Source: an uncultured Eggerthellaceae bacterium
GTDB taxonomy: Bacteria > Actinomycetota > Coriobacteriia > Coriobacteriales > Eggerthellaceae
Assembly (NCBI GenBank): GCA_937892845.1
Contig: CALBGP010000028.1
Coordinates: 62,001-126,000, forward strand
Length of the DNA stretch: 64,000 nucleotides
Reading direction: 5' to 3'
A model generated the notes under the pieces. It saw only the letters and a list, made by a program, of their open reading frames with translations. It did not search any database and was not told the origin of the DNA. The position numbers and the translations under genes were made by a program. Each line of letters starts with the position of its first letter. The first letter of the stretch is position 1. Below, piece by piece: positions 7,568 through 17,268 of this stretch.

Positions 7568-9118
7568 ATGGTGGATGAGGCTCCGAGTATGGATGAGATG
7601 CCCGTGATGGGGAAGGCCCATCGGTGGGTTGCGTTGTTGGTGCTTCTCTTCGCCCAGTTCGTCCTGTCTTTCGATTTGACCATCCTCAACATCGCATTGC
7701 CGGAGCTTTCGGCTGAGATCCGGCCCACGTCCGATCAGCAGCTCTGGATTGTCGATATCTATTCGCTGGTGCTTGCAGGCTGCCTGGTTTCGGCAAGCTC
7801 GCTGTCGGACCGCTGGGGACGCAAGCGGATGTTTCTGGCGGGTGCTCTCCTGTTCGCTGTGGCGTCCGCGGGCATCCTGTGGGCTGAGACCCCGGGTGCC
7901 GTCATTGCGATCCGCGCCATTCTGGGTCTTTCGGCGGCGCTTGTCATGCCTACTACCATGTCCATGATCAGAAACATCTTCACCATCCCCAAAGAACGCG
8001 CGGCCGCCATGGCCGCATGGTCGATCATCGGCGGATTGGGCATGGCCTTGGGCCCCATCATCGGCGGTGCGCTGCTGGAGCTGTTCAGCTGGCATGCGGC
8101 GTTTTTGATCAATGTCCCGCTTATGGCGGTGGCGGTGGTTGCGGGATTTTTCGCGCTGCCTGAGATCCGTCTCAAGAATCCCGGCAAATGGGATGTTGCT
8201 GCTGCCATCGAATCCTTGGTGGGTATGGCGCTGGTGATGTGGGCGGTCAAGCGCATTGCGGCCGTGCTCCAGATCAGCGCTGTTCCTGTGGCGGCGCTTG
8301 TGGTGGGCCTTGTCTGCCTGGTCATGTTCGTGGTGCGCTGTGCGAAGTCCGAATCCCCGTTGCTTGATGTGAGGCTCTTCCGCAACAAGGCGTTTTCTGC
8401 GGGCATCATTGCTGCGCTGGGATCCATGTTCGCCGCCGCTGCACTTCTGTTCCTTTTGGCCCAGTGGCTGCAGTTGGTGGATGGGTGCGGCCCCATGGAG
8501 TCCGGCGTGAAGCTATTGCCGCTGGCGGTAGGAAGCCTGGTGTCCGGTGCGTTGGCTCCCGCAGCCGCCATGCGCTTCGGCACGCGCAGGGTTTTGGTGA
8601 CGGGCCTGGGCATTGCAGCGTTCGCCATGCTCATGCTGCTGCCGTTCGGAGGGGATCTGACCTATATCCCGGTTGCCATTGCAAGCGGTCTAGTGGGCGT
8701 GGGCTCCGGCGTGCTGGCGGTGGGGTCGTCGGTGATCATGTGCGCAACGCCGCCTGAGAAGGCCTCAAGCGCGGCTGCGTTCGAGGAGATCGCATACGAT
8801 CTGGGCAATGTGCTGGGCGTGGCCATTTTGGGCAGCGCGGCCTCCATTGTCTACCGCATGGGTTTCGATGTCTCGGCCTTGATGGAAGCCGGCCTTGACG
8901 CGGCGTCTGTCGACGCGGCCATGCAGTCGTTCGGGGCATGCACATCCATTGCGGCCGATTCCGGCGTGACGGCTCTTCTGACCCAGGGCATGGCGTCGTT
9001 CACGGATTCCATCGTACTGACGAGCGCCATCGGCGGCGTGATCATGATCGTGGTCACCATCGTGGTCTTCAAGCTGGTTCCCAAGCATTTCGATATCACC
9101 GAAGACAGCTACGAGTAG
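7568..9118 (+). CDS. DHA2-family (14-helix) MFS drug exporter
   Basis: 516 residues from the ATG at 7568, chosen because GAAGGAAGGA sits eight bases upstream; a GTG at 7547 in the same frame overlaps that site. Helix 1 with FDLTILNIALPEL, the loop motif DRWGRKRMFLAG (MFS motif A) and the helix-5 antiporter motif (LGMALGPIIGGALLE) define the EmrB/QacA/SmvA drug:H+ antiporters. Helix count is about 14. Probable substrates are hydrophobic or cationic toxic compounds, by family only. No regulator gene adjoins it. Confidence 0.88.
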   Translation: MVDEAPSMDEMPVMGKAHRWVALLVLLFAQFVLSFDLTILNIALPELSAEIRPTSDQQLWIVDIYSLVLAGCLVSASSLSDRWGRKRMFLAGALLFAVASAGILWAETPGAVIAIRAILGLSAALVMPTTMSMIRNIFTIPKERAAAMAAWSIIGGLGMALGPIIGGALLELFSWHAAFLINVPLMAVAVVAGFFALPEIRLKNPGKWDVAAAIESLVGMALVMWAVKRIAAVLQISAVPVAALVVGLVCLVMFVVRCAKSESPLLDVRLFRNKAFSAGIIAALGSMFAAAALLFLLAQWLQLVDGCGPMESGVKLLPLAVGSLVSGALAPAAAMRFGTRRVLVTGLGIAAFAMLMLLPFGGDLTYIPVAIASGLVGVGSGVLAVGSSVIMCATPPEKASSAAAFEEIAYDLGNVLGVAILGSAASIVYRMGFDVSALMEAGLDAASVDAAMQSFGACTSIAADSGVTALLTQGMASFTDSIVLTSAIGGVIMIVVTIVVFKLVPKHFDITEDSYE

Positions 9119-9272
9119 GATCCGCGTCTCCTCCCTTCGTCCTGAGTCCTTCCGTACCCTTGAATCCTGATAACGAAATATTGGGAAATGTGACTACCTT
9201 GCTCGCTAACATAGCGGAAAAGTGGCATACTATAGGAGGAATCAGTGCGGAAAAATGGATAGGGGAGGGGAA

Positions 9273-10619
9273 ATGGCGCAGCAGGGTCTTAGGTGCGGCA
9301 ATGGGCGTTTGGCTCGCAAGATTGACGGAGCGCTTCGCCGGTGGAAGGCTGCAGGTCTGCAGGAGTGCCTTATCGTAGAAGGTTCGCGCCAGGTGGGAAA
9401 GACCAGCGCCGTGATGGAATTCGGGCGCGAAAGCTACGTGAGCGTCATTGTCATGGACCTGCTTGAGCGACCGGATTTTGCGCGCATCTTCGATGGGCCC
9501 CTGGATGCTGAGTCCTTCATCTCCCTCATTTCGCTTTATGTGCCAGGCGCCCATATGGTGCCGGGCAGCACCTTGCTGTTCGTCGATGAGCTCCAGGAGT
9601 TCCCCGGCATCCGAGCGGCATTGGGGCGTCTTGCTGCGGATGGGCGCTTCGACATCGTTGCGGCCATGCGTCCCTATCCGGGCGGCTCATCGCAGCAGCC
9701 TGGCGAATCCCGCGTGGTTTTGGGTCCGTTGGATTTCGAGGAGTTCCTGTGGTCGCGCGGTTACAGCGCCGAAGCCGTTGAGCAGTTGGGCGGCTACTTC
9801 GACCGTCAGCAACCGGTGCCCCCGGCTCTCGATCAGGCCATGATGCGCCTTGTGCGCGAGTACCTGGTTGTGGGCGGCATGCCGGAGGCTGTTTGCGAGT
9901 ACGCTGAGTCGGGGGACTTTTCCGCCGTGCATGAGGTGCAGCTCAAACTCCATGAGCTCTATATGTCCGACATCGGCGCGGCGGGCAGCGATGTCAGGCA
10001 GCGCAAGGCCCGCGCCTGCTATCTTTCGCTTCCGCGACAGCTGGCCAAGGAGAACACGAAGTTCTCCTATGCGGTGGTTGAGCGCGGCGGCCGTGCGCGC
10101 AAGTTCGAGGATTCAGCGCTGTGGCTTTCGGAGGCCGGCATAGTCCAGCGCTGTTGCGCGGTATCCATGCCCAGGTTCCCCCTTGCGGCATATGAGGACC
10201 CAAGCAGGTTTCGCCTCTATACCGTGGATACCGGCTTGCTCATGGCAATGTATGACTTCAGCATGAAGGCAGCTGTCTTGGATGAAACGCTGGACGGCCC
10301 GGTGCTGGGCGGCCTGTATGAGAACCTGGTTGCATGCATGCTCGCACGTCGGGAATTCCCGCTGCGGTATTGGACCTCATCCGACGTGCATTACAGCATC
10401 GAATTCGTCGCGGAGGCAGCGGGTTCCGTGATTCCCATTGAGGTGAAGGTGGCCAAGCCGCGCGCGACGGCATCGCTTGACCACGTGCTGCGCAGTTCAG
10501 CTGTGCCCATGGGATGCCGTCTGGTGGATTCGGATGCCGTGCGCGTTTCGGGTCGGGCAAGCGTGTCGCGGGATGGAAAGAGAGTGACCTTGCCGTTGTA
10601 CATGGCGATGTTTCTCTAA
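9273..10619 (+). CDS. AAA ATPase with DUF4143 domain
   Basis: 448 residues from the ATG at 9273, which has GGGGAGGGG just upstream; an in-frame ATG at 9255 is the alternative. The N-terminal part is an AAA_14 ATPase: Walker A GSRQVGKT (37-44) and Walker B LLFVDELQEFP. The C-terminal 200 residues carry the DUF4143 layout, including the family's late VIPIEVKVAK strand with a nuclease-like E-x-K. These solitary ATPases are common in anaerobes and of unknown function; a role in mobile-element or phage conflict has been suspected. It stands alone and is convergent with the ABC-F gene 42 bases away. Confidence 0.8.
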   Translation: MAQQGLRCGNGRLARKIDGALRRWKAAGLQECLIVEGSRQVGKTSAVMEFGRESYVSVIVMDLLERPDFARIFDGPLDAESFISLISLYVPGAHMVPGSTLLFVDELQEFPGIRAALGRLAADGRFDIVAAMRPYPGGSSQQPGESRVVLGPLDFEEFLWSRGYSAEAVEQLGGYFDRQQPVPPALDQAMMRLVREYLVVGGMPEAVCEYAESGDFSAVHEVQLKLHELYMSDIGAAGSDVRQRKARACYLSLPRQLAKENTKFSYAVVERGGRARKFEDSALWLSEAGIVQRCCAVSMPRFPLAAYEDPSRFRLYTVDTGLLMAMYDFSMKAAVLDETLDGPVLGGLYENLVACMLARREFPLRYWTSSDVHYSIEFVAEAAGSVIPIEVKVAKPRATASLDHVLRSSAVPMGCRLVDSDAVRVSGRASVSRDGKRVTLPLYMAMFL

Positions 10620-10661
10620 AACGCACCGGCTTGTTTCGACGCGGATGCGCTTTCGGCGCCT

Positions 10662-12185
10662 TCAGTCGATGCGCAGCGTGAAGGCCCGTTGCCCTTCGGG
10701 GCAATCCTGCTCAGATTCGACGGGTATGATGCGCCACCGCAGTGTGGCAATCTCTTCGGCCATGCGGCGGTCGTGCGTGACCATCAGCACGGCTCCGGGG
10801 AAATCGGCGATCATGCCTTGGAGCGCTGCAATCGAGTCCATATCGAGGTGGTTTGCCGGTTCGTCAAGCACCATCAGCGAGGGGGATTCCAACGTTGCCA
10901 AGGCAAGCATGAGCTTTCTCATCTCGCCGGGGCTGACCGGGGACGCTCCAAGAAAGCTTTCCGGTTTCGAATTCAGGCGAGCCACGACGGAAAGCACCTT
11001 GCCCCGCTGGCTTCTGTCAAGTTTCTCCAGGCGTGAAAGGGCGTGCGCGCGCTGGGCTTCTGTCGGCTCTTGCGGTATGGAGAGCAGCGGGGTGTCATTG
11101 CGAATCTCGCTCAAGATGCTGCGGAGCAACGTGGATTTTCCTGAGCCGTTTCGACCGGTCAATACGATGTGGTCGGTGGGGCTGATGGAGATGTCCGGGA
11201 TGCTTAGCCGCAGCGTTCCTCTGATGATGGTCTGCGCCGGCAGTTTCGCCAAACATGCCCTCTTCGAAACGCACGCGTCCGCCCAGATGCGGCTTTCGTA
11301 GCGCTTTTCCACTTGGATGCGCGCAAGCGCTTTTTCCGCCTTCGCAAGCCGCGTTTCCATGCGCGAACTGAGGCGTCCCGCCACTCCGTCTTTGCCGGTG
11401 TAGACGGCCAGGTCTATTTTCGTCCGTGCGTCATGGTCGCGGGGATCGAGGTTTTTCTTGCTGCGTTTCGCAGCGGATTGCGCGGCCTGCTGTCGGCGCC
11501 GTTGCGCTTCGCGGCTGATCCGCTCCACCTCATGGCGCGCTTTGGCCTGCTGGGATGCGGCGGTATCTCGCTCGCGGCGTGCCTGGAGAGCCCCTTGCGA
11601 ATAGCTGCCCTGCCGCATGGTGGCGTGCCCTGCCGACAGGAACAGGCACTGGCTGCAGAGCGCGTCGAGCAGCGCCCGGTCATGGGAGATGAGAATTCCC
11701 ACGCCGCCCGTTTGGGAAAACGCGTGAAGTGCGCTCTCCAACGCTTCGCGCGTCTCCGAATCGATGTCGTTGGTGGGTTCATCGAGAACAAGGATGTCGG
11801 GCCGCCTCCAGAGTGCGCATGCTATCTGGAGGCGGCGGCGCTGCCCGCCTGATAGCTCGGGATAGCACCAGGCCCAGGCGTCATCGATGTCCAACATCCT
11901 GCGCGCATGCAGGGCGGTGCGATCGTATGAGCAGGCGAAGTCGAAAAGATCTGCAGGTGCTTCGTCGGTTTCTTGCCGGCAGTATGTGCAGGAGAGGGCG
12001 GGATGGACGAAGCCGGAGTCCGGTTTGAGTTCGCCGCATGCGATACGGGCGAGCGTGGTTTTCCCGCTGCCGTTGTCGCCGACCACGCCCGTCCAGCCGG
12101 AAGGGAAAACGGCGGTGATGTCCGATACGGCAGGGTTGGCGGTACCGGGGTAGGTGTATGTGACAGAATCGAGATGCAGCAGCAT
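10662..12185 (-). CDS. ABC-F ATPase, possibly ribosome-protection type
   Basis: 507 residues from the ATG at 12185, preceded by AAAGGAG. Two ABC domains without membrane helices: Walker A GDNGSGKTT (36-44), signature LSGGQRRR and Walker B ILVLDEPTND in the first; GRNGSGKST, SPGEMRKL and MVLDEPANHLD in the second. An Arg/Lys/Ala-rich linker of about 90 residues lies between them. The second signature SPGEMRKL resembles that of the antibiotic-resistance ABC-F proteins (Vga/Lsa-like), which dislodge ribosome-targeting drugs. That assignment is by motif only; it could be a housekeeping ABC-F. A 5-bp hairpin CTCCTgaaAGGAG includes the ribosome site and could control translation. Confidence 0.8.
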   Translation of the reverse strand: MLLHLDSVTYTYPGTANPAVSDITAVFPSGWTGVVGDNGSGKTTLARIACGELKPDSGFVHPALSCTYCRQETDEAPADLFDFACSYDRTALHARRMLDIDDAWAWCYPELSGGQRRRLQIACALWRRPDILVLDEPTNDIDSETREALESALHAFSQTGGVGILISHDRALLDALCSQCLFLSAGHATMRQGSYSQGALQARRERDTAASQQAKARHEVERISREAQRRRQQAAQSAAKRSKKNLDPRDHDARTKIDLAVYTGKDGVAGRLSSRMETRLAKAEKALARIQVEKRYESRIWADACVSKRACLAKLPAQTIIRGTLRLSIPDISISPTDHIVLTGRNGSGKSTLLRSILSEIRNDTPLLSIPQEPTEAQRAHALSRLEKLDRSQRGKVLSVVARLNSKPESFLGASPVSPGEMRKLMLALATLESPSLMVLDEPANHLDMDSIAALQGMIADFPGAVLMVTHDRRMAEEIATLRWRIIPVESEQDCPEGQRAFTLRID

Positions 12186-12566
12186 GATGCTCCTTTCAGG
12201 AGCCTGCTGCGCCGCAAGGTTCATGGGTTGCAGTATGCGTGGAAGACGCCGATGCGGGACGTCTGGCGCTGTCGTATGATGAGGTGCAAGGGGAATGAAG
12301 ACGATGCGGCACAGCAAGCATGGTGGGAATCGCCCGATACCGCGCCGGGGGCGGGCATCTTCGGCGAAGCGGGCACAATGTCTTGATGTGGTTTGGGCAT
12401 CGTTAGTTCTTCATGCACCGGATCCTTTCTCGCGCCGACGCTTGCCAAAGGCCTCGGCTGGTTTGACCGGATGAGTATACCGTGCGAAGCCGGTTGCGTC
12501 TATGGAGCGTTTGGGCGGCCGCGTCCGCTTTCGGCGCCCTGTGGCAATCAGGGCTTGATGCGGCTG

Positions 12567-12572
12567 TATACT
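12567..12572 (+). promoter_or_regulatory. -10 element of the small zinc-ribbon gene
   Basis: TATACT, directly preceded by TG. The implied start of transcription near 12579 favours the later start codons of the next gene. Confidence 0.35.
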
Positions 12573-12628
12573 TGCTCACGATAAAGATTGGCGAACAGCA
12601 TTTCGCAATGATGGGGGAAGAGGTGCCC

Positions 12629-12925
12629 GTGGGCAGCAGGAAAGGGTCGGCGAAGGCGAAGCAACGGGCGGAATTCGCCGCATCGTGGGATGGATCGGGC
12701 GGATTCGATGAGTTGTTCGCCGCAGAGGAGAAAAGGCGCGAGCGCGCGGATGAAGAACATGAGGAGGCGTTGCGCCGCAGGGCCTGCGAATCCAAGAACC
12801 GCTACCCGGACCGGGCCAGCGCAGAGGAGGCCATCCGCTCGTGCGCTGAGTACGGCAGGCCCGGCCTGCGTTGCTACAAGTGCCGTTATTGCAACGGATG
12901 GCATCTGACGTCGAAAGCCGAATAG
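12629..12925 (+). CDS. Small zinc-ribbon-like protein
   Basis: 98 residues from the GTG at 12629, which has GAAGAGG at 5-base spacing. ATGs at 12608 and 12611 are in frame but lack a ribosome site. The N-terminal half is charged and probably helical (EEKRRERADEEHEEALRRR). The C-terminal half has RYPDRASAEEAIRSC followed by CYKCRYCNGWHLT. The Cys-x2-Cys-x2-Cys-x3-His cluster suggests bound zinc. Short proteins ending in a C-x-x-C-x-G-W-H-L-T motif are common in actinobacteria and their phages, usually uncharacterised. Confidence 0.65.
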   Translation: MGSRKGSAKAKQRAEFAASWDGSGGFDELFAAEEKRRERADEEHEEALRRRACESKNRYPDRASAEEAIRSCAEYGRPGLRCYKCRYCNGWHLTSKAE

Positions 12926-12940
12926 CGAACCTTGCATGCC

Positions 12941-12971
12941 GGCGAAGGACCGTTGGGTGCGGCCCTTCGCC
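12941..12971. terminator. Hairpin between convergent genes
   Basis: GGCGAAGG (12941-12948) pairs with CCTTCGCC (12964-12971), lying between the zinc-ribbon and Tex genes. No T-run on either side, so it is only a possible bidirectional terminator. Confidence 0.45.
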
Positions 12972-12989
12972 AAGAAGAGTCGTAGGCGG

Positions 12990-15164
12990 CTAGCGGCCCT
13001 TCACCATGGAAAGCGAAATCTTTCCCCGGGCACGGTCGATGCCCGTAACCCAGACGGTGACGGTGTCTCCCACGGCAACCACCTCGCTGGGGTGCTTGAT
13101 GAACCGCTCCGCCATTTTCGAGATATGGACCAGGCCGTCTTGCTTGACGCCTATGTCCACGAACGCGCCGAAGTCCACCACGTTGCGTACGGTTCCGGTC
13201 AGCTCCATGCCTTCGGCCAGGTCATCCATGGAGCGTACGGACTTGCTGAATACGGCTTCGGGGGCGTCATCGCGCGGGTCGCGGCCGGGCTTGGCCAGCT
13301 CGGCGATGATGTCGCGCAGGGTGGGAACGCCGCAGCCCAGCTCGGCTGCGAGTTCGCCCACCGATCCAACCCGTTCGGCGATATCGGGAATGCCTCCGGC
13401 GGCAAGTGCGGATGCCGACACGCCGGCGCGTTCGAGCACGGCCGTTGCCGCAGGATAGCTCTCCGGGTGCACGCTTGTGGCGTCAAGCGGGTTCTTGCCT
13501 CCGGTGATGCGCAGGAAGCCCGCGCAGTTCAGATAGGCCTTCGGTCCCAGTTTCGGCACCTTCTTGAGCTGGCGCCGGTCGGTAAACGGGCCGTTCTCCT
13601 CGCGGTACGCCACGATGTTGCGTGCAATGGCGGGCGTGATACCGGAAACGTATCCCAGCAGGCTGGCGCTTGCGGTGTTGAGGTCCACGCCCACGGTGTT
13701 CACGGCGCGCTCGACCACGCCTGCGAGTGCGCGGGACAGCTCCGTCTGGTCAAGGTCGTGCTGGTATTGGCCTACGCCGATGGACTGGGGTGGAATCTTG
13801 ACCAGCTCCGCCAGGGGGTCTTGCAGGCGCCGCCCCAGGCTCATGGCTCCGCGCACGGTCACGTCAAGCCCCGGTAGCTCTTCGGAGGCAAGTTGGGATG
13901 CGGAATACACCGATGCGCCGGCTTCGTTGACGATGGTGTAGCGAAGCTCCGTGGGGCTTTCGGCAATCAGCTGGGAACCCATCTCTTCGGTCTCACGGCT
14001 GCCGGTGCCGTTGCCTATGACCACCGTGTTGGCGTGGTGGCGGCGCACCAGGGCGGCAAGCGTTCGCTTGGCGCCTGCGACGTCGTTGCGTGGCGGGGTG
14101 GGGTAGACCACGGTGTGCTCCAAGAGCTTGCCGAATTCGTCAAGGACGGCCACCTTGCAGCCGGTTCTGTATCCGGGGTCCAGCGCCACAACGCGGGCGC
14201 CGCGCACCGGGCGCTGCATCAGAAGGCTTTCAGTGTTGCGGGCGAATACGCGCACCGCGTCGTCTTCTGCGCGGATGGACAGCTCGGCGCGCAGCTCCCG
14301 CTCAAGCGAAGGGGCTGAAAGGCGCTTGTAGCTGTCGGCGATGGCGGCATCCAGGGCCTCGGCGAACGGTCCGCGCCTGCGCACGATTCGTCCGCCCAAA
14401 AGCGCTATGGCCTCATCCGCATCGGTCCTGACGCGCACGCGCAGGCGTCCTTCCTTCTCGCCGCGGTTGATGGCCAGGATGCGGTGGTTGGGGATGCGGC
14501 GGGCGGCTTCGGCGAAATCGGCATACGGGTCGGCGTGCGAATCGCTTGCGCCGCCGGTGCTTGCGGATACCTCCTCGTCGATGGCTTCAGAGCAGATCAT
14601 GGCGGTGGAGCGGGTGAATGAACGCAGCGCGGCGGTGTGTTCGGGGTCGTCGGCTATGGTTTCCGCCACGATATCGCATGCGCCTTGCAGCGCGGCTTCC
14701 GCCGTGGCGAAACCGCCTTCGGCATTGATGAATTCCTCCGCGGCTCCAAGCGCGGAGTCTGCGCGGTCATCCTGATGCATGATCAGGTCCGCCAGGGGTT
14801 GGAGCCCCGCATCGCGGGCTTTGGATGCGCGCGTGGCGCGTTTTTTCCGGAAGGGTTTGTACAGGTCTTCGACACGCTGCATCATGTCGGCCGCTTCGAT
14901 CTGCTCGCGCAGCTCGTCGGTGAGTTTGCCTTGGGCGGAGATGATGGCCAGCACTTCGTCTTTGCGCGAGCGCAGGCGGCGCAGGTAATCCAGGCGCTCT
15001 TCGAGGGTGCGCAGCGCCACATCGTCCAGACCTCCGGTCGCCTCTTTGCGGTAGCGGGCGATGAACGGGATCGTGGCCCCTTCGTCGATGAGGGCTATGA
15101 CCGCTTCCACCTGGTCTGCGGTGACGCCCAGTTCACGTGCGATGATGTGTGCTATATCCTGCAT
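12990..15164 (-). CDS. tex: Tex-family RNA-binding protein
   Basis: 724 residues from the ATG at 15164, chosen for AAGGAAG at good spacing; an upstream in-frame ATG (15185) overlaps this site. Domains in order: N-terminal helical Tex domain (IPFIARYRKEATGGLDD), YqgF/RuvC-like domain beginning near ALDPGYRTGCKVAVLD, helix-hairpin-helix repeats (GITPAIARNIVAYREENGPF then VPKLGPKAYLNCAGFLRI) and a C-terminal S1 RNA-binding domain (GTVRNVVDFGAFVDIGVKQD). Tex is a conserved cytosolic nucleic-acid-binding protein linked to transcription and RNA metabolism. Domain order is complete and the length is close to the family's usual size, slightly shorter than the E. coli protein. Confidence 0.95.
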   Translation of the reverse strand: MQDIAHIIARELGVTADQVEAVIALIDEGATIPFIARYRKEATGGLDDVALRTLEERLDYLRRLRSRKDEVLAIISAQGKLTDELREQIEAADMMQRVEDLYKPFRKKRATRASKARDAGLQPLADLIMHQDDRADSALGAAEEFINAEGGFATAEAALQGACDIVAETIADDPEHTAALRSFTRSTAMICSEAIDEEVSASTGGASDSHADPYADFAEAARRIPNHRILAINRGEKEGRLRVRVRTDADEAIALLGGRIVRRRGPFAEALDAAIADSYKRLSAPSLERELRAELSIRAEDDAVRVFARNTESLLMQRPVRGARVVALDPGYRTGCKVAVLDEFGKLLEHTVVYPTPPRNDVAGAKRTLAALVRRHHANTVVIGNGTGSRETEEMGSQLIAESPTELRYTIVNEAGASVYSASQLASEELPGLDVTVRGAMSLGRRLQDPLAELVKIPPQSIGVGQYQHDLDQTELSRALAGVVERAVNTVGVDLNTASASLLGYVSGITPAIARNIVAYREENGPFTDRRQLKKVPKLGPKAYLNCAGFLRITGGKNPLDATSVHPESYPAATAVLERAGVSASALAAGGIPDIAERVGSVGELAAELGCGVPTLRDIIAELAKPGRDPRDDAPEAVFSKSVRSMDDLAEGMELTGTVRNVVDFGAFVDIGVKQDGLVHISKMAERFIKHPSEVVAVGDTVTVWVTGIDRARGKISLSMVKGR

Positions 15165-15305
15165 GCCGAGCTTCCTTTCATTCATTCCGAACGTAGCATT
15201 CTATTGCATGCCGGCGTGCGCGGCGTTTAGAATCTCAGTGATGAATCGCTCTGCGGCACGCGGCCTGTGCCCGCCGCAGTAACCCGCCGCAAAGGAGGCA
15301 CACCT

Positions 15306-17228
15306 ATGATGGAAGCCGCAGAGATGCGTTATCTGGAATTGCTCGCCTGCTCCTACCCTGAACCCGGACAGGCCGCTGCCGCTGCCGCCGAGCTGGAATG
15401 CGCGCTGTCCATGCCCGTGGGCACGGAGCTGTTCGCATCTGACGTGCATGGCGAATACGCTGCGTTCTCGCACGTCCTGCGCAGCGGATGCGGTGCCTTG
15501 CGCGCCCAGATTGCCGAAGCGTTCGGTGACGCCATCGATGAGCGGGAATCCGCGGCGCTTTCCGCGTTGATCTGCTATCCCGCAGAGCGCCTGGACCTTG
15601 AGGCCGTGCGTCTGGAGGATGAATCCGCGAATGCCGCGGATGCATGGCTTGCGGCAGCTCTTACGCGCGTTGCCGCCGTGGCGCGCGTTGCCGCCCGTGG
15701 GCGCATGATGGCCGATGTGCGGTCGGGCATTGCCGATTCCTTCGCCGCCTTGGCCGAAGAGCTCCTTGCCGGAGAAGAGCGCGCCGAGCGTGCTGCCGCT
15801 GCTGCCGTCCGCACAGGTTGCGCGGCCGATCTCATCGTTGAGCTCGCCTTGCTCATCCAGCGCCTCAACGTGGCGTTCCTGCATCTGGTGGGCGACGTCT
15901 ATGACCGCGGACCTGCCCCGCATCTGATCATGGATGAGCTTATGGAGCACCATTCGGTCGATATCCAGTGGGGCAACCACGATATCGTGTGGATGGGTGC
16001 GGCTCTTGGCCAGCGCGGTTGCATTGCGCATGTGGTGCGCAATTGCGCGCGCTATGGCAACCTGTCCATCCTGGAGGATGCTTACGGCATCAATCTGCGC
16101 CCCTTGGCCGCTTTCGCCCAGCAGGCTTACGCCGATGACCCGTGCGTCGCTTTCGGTCTGAAGGGCAATCCCGGGCTTTCCCCCGAAGAGACGGAGCTCA
16201 ATATCAAGATCCAGAAGGCCATGGCCATTCTGCAGTTCAAGGTTGAGGCCCAGCTCATCGACCAGAATCCCGGGTTCGGCCTTGAGGACCGCAAGCTTTT
16301 GCACCGCATCGATTGGGAGGCGGGCACGGTGCAGGTGGACGGCGTGACCTATCCCCTCAAGGATACGGTGTTCCCCACGGTCGATCCGTGCGATCCGTAC
16401 CGTCTCACGCCGCAGGAAGAGTCCGTCATGGCTCAGCTTGAGCAGGCGTTTTCCGGTTGCGCGAAACTGCAGGAGCACATGCGTTTCCTGCTGGATTCGG
16501 GAAGCTTGTATGCCGTCAGCGGCAACACCTTGATGTTCCACGCGTGCGTGCCTTTGACCGAAGAGGGCAATCTGCTTGAGACCGATATCTACGGTGAGCG
16601 TCTGGCGGGCCGCGCTCTGTTCGATGCCTGCGATGGGTACGTGCGCGCCGCCTTCGACGACCCCGATCCCGAGATGCGCCGTCGCGGCCGCGACCTGCTG
16701 TGGTATCTGTGGCTGGGACAGGGGTCGCCCTTGTTCGCCAAGAGCAAGATGGCAACCTTCGAGCTGTATCTGATCGAAGATAAGGCTGCACGCAAAGAGG
16801 TGAAGAACCCGTTTTACTCGCTGCTTTCCGACGATGCCGTGATCGATCGCATCTTCGAGGACTTCGGCATGGATCCGGCGGCTTCCCGTATTGTGTGCGG
16901 GCATGTGCCCGTGAAGGTCAAAGATGGCGAAGATCCCGTGAAATGCGGCGGACGCGTGGTGATCGTGGACGGCGGCTTCTCGTCCGCCTACCAGAAGACC
17001 ACCGGCGTTGCAGGATTCACGCTGGTTTCGCATGCGGAGGGCGTGGATCTGGCCGTGCATCAGCCGCTTGAGTCCCGTGAGGCTGCCATAGCTGGCGCCG
17101 ATATCCGTTCGGAGATGCGCCCCGTGGAGCGTTTCGATACGGTGCGCACTGCAGCCGAAACCGATGACGGTATTGATGCTGCCCGATTTGCGTCCGATTT
17201 GGAACGCCTGGCCGATCTGCTTGACTAA
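15306..17228 (+). CDS. fbp: Fructose-1,6-bisphosphatase, class III
   Basis: 640 residues from the ATG at 15306, with AAAGGAGG seven bases upstream. It hydrolyses fructose 1,6-bisphosphate to fructose 6-phosphate in gluconeogenesis. This is the Firmicutes-type enzyme built on a metallophosphoesterase fold: SDVHGEY, GDVYDRGP and WGNHDIVW are the metal-ligand motifs. A late GHVPVKVKDGEDPVKCGGR segment is typical of the family. The length matches the usual 640-670 residues. It is not in an obvious operon; the next gene is convergent 40 bases away. Confidence 0.93.
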   Translation: MMEAAEMRYLELLACSYPEPGQAAAAAAELECALSMPVGTELFASDVHGEYAAFSHVLRSGCGALRAQIAEAFGDAIDERESAALSALICYPAERLDLEAVRLEDESANAADAWLAAALTRVAAVARVAARGRMMADVRSGIADSFAALAEELLAGEERAERAAAAAVRTGCAADLIVELALLIQRLNVAFLHLVGDVYDRGPAPHLIMDELMEHHSVDIQWGNHDIVWMGAALGQRGCIAHVVRNCARYGNLSILEDAYGINLRPLAAFAQQAYADDPCVAFGLKGNPGLSPEETELNIKIQKAMAILQFKVEAQLIDQNPGFGLEDRKLLHRIDWEAGTVQVDGVTYPLKDTVFPTVDPCDPYRLTPQEESVMAQLEQAFSGCAKLQEHMRFLLDSGSLYAVSGNTLMFHACVPLTEEGNLLETDIYGERLAGRALFDACDGYVRAAFDDPDPEMRRRGRDLLWYLWLGQGSPLFAKSKMATFELYLIEDKAARKEVKNPFYSLLSDDAVIDRIFEDFGMDPAASRIVCGHVPVKVKDGEDPVKCGGRVVIVDGGFSSAYQKTTGVAGFTLVSHAEGVDLAVHQPLESREAAIAGADIRSEMRPVERFDTVRTAAETDDGIDAARFASDLERLADLLD

Positions 17229-17268
17229 TGTTTCGGGGGGGCGTACGCCTCGTTTTGCTGATAAAGGG

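Noticed and set aside
15201..17060. Minus-strand open frame opposite fbp
   Set aside because: Antisense shadow of a complete fructose-bisphosphatase.
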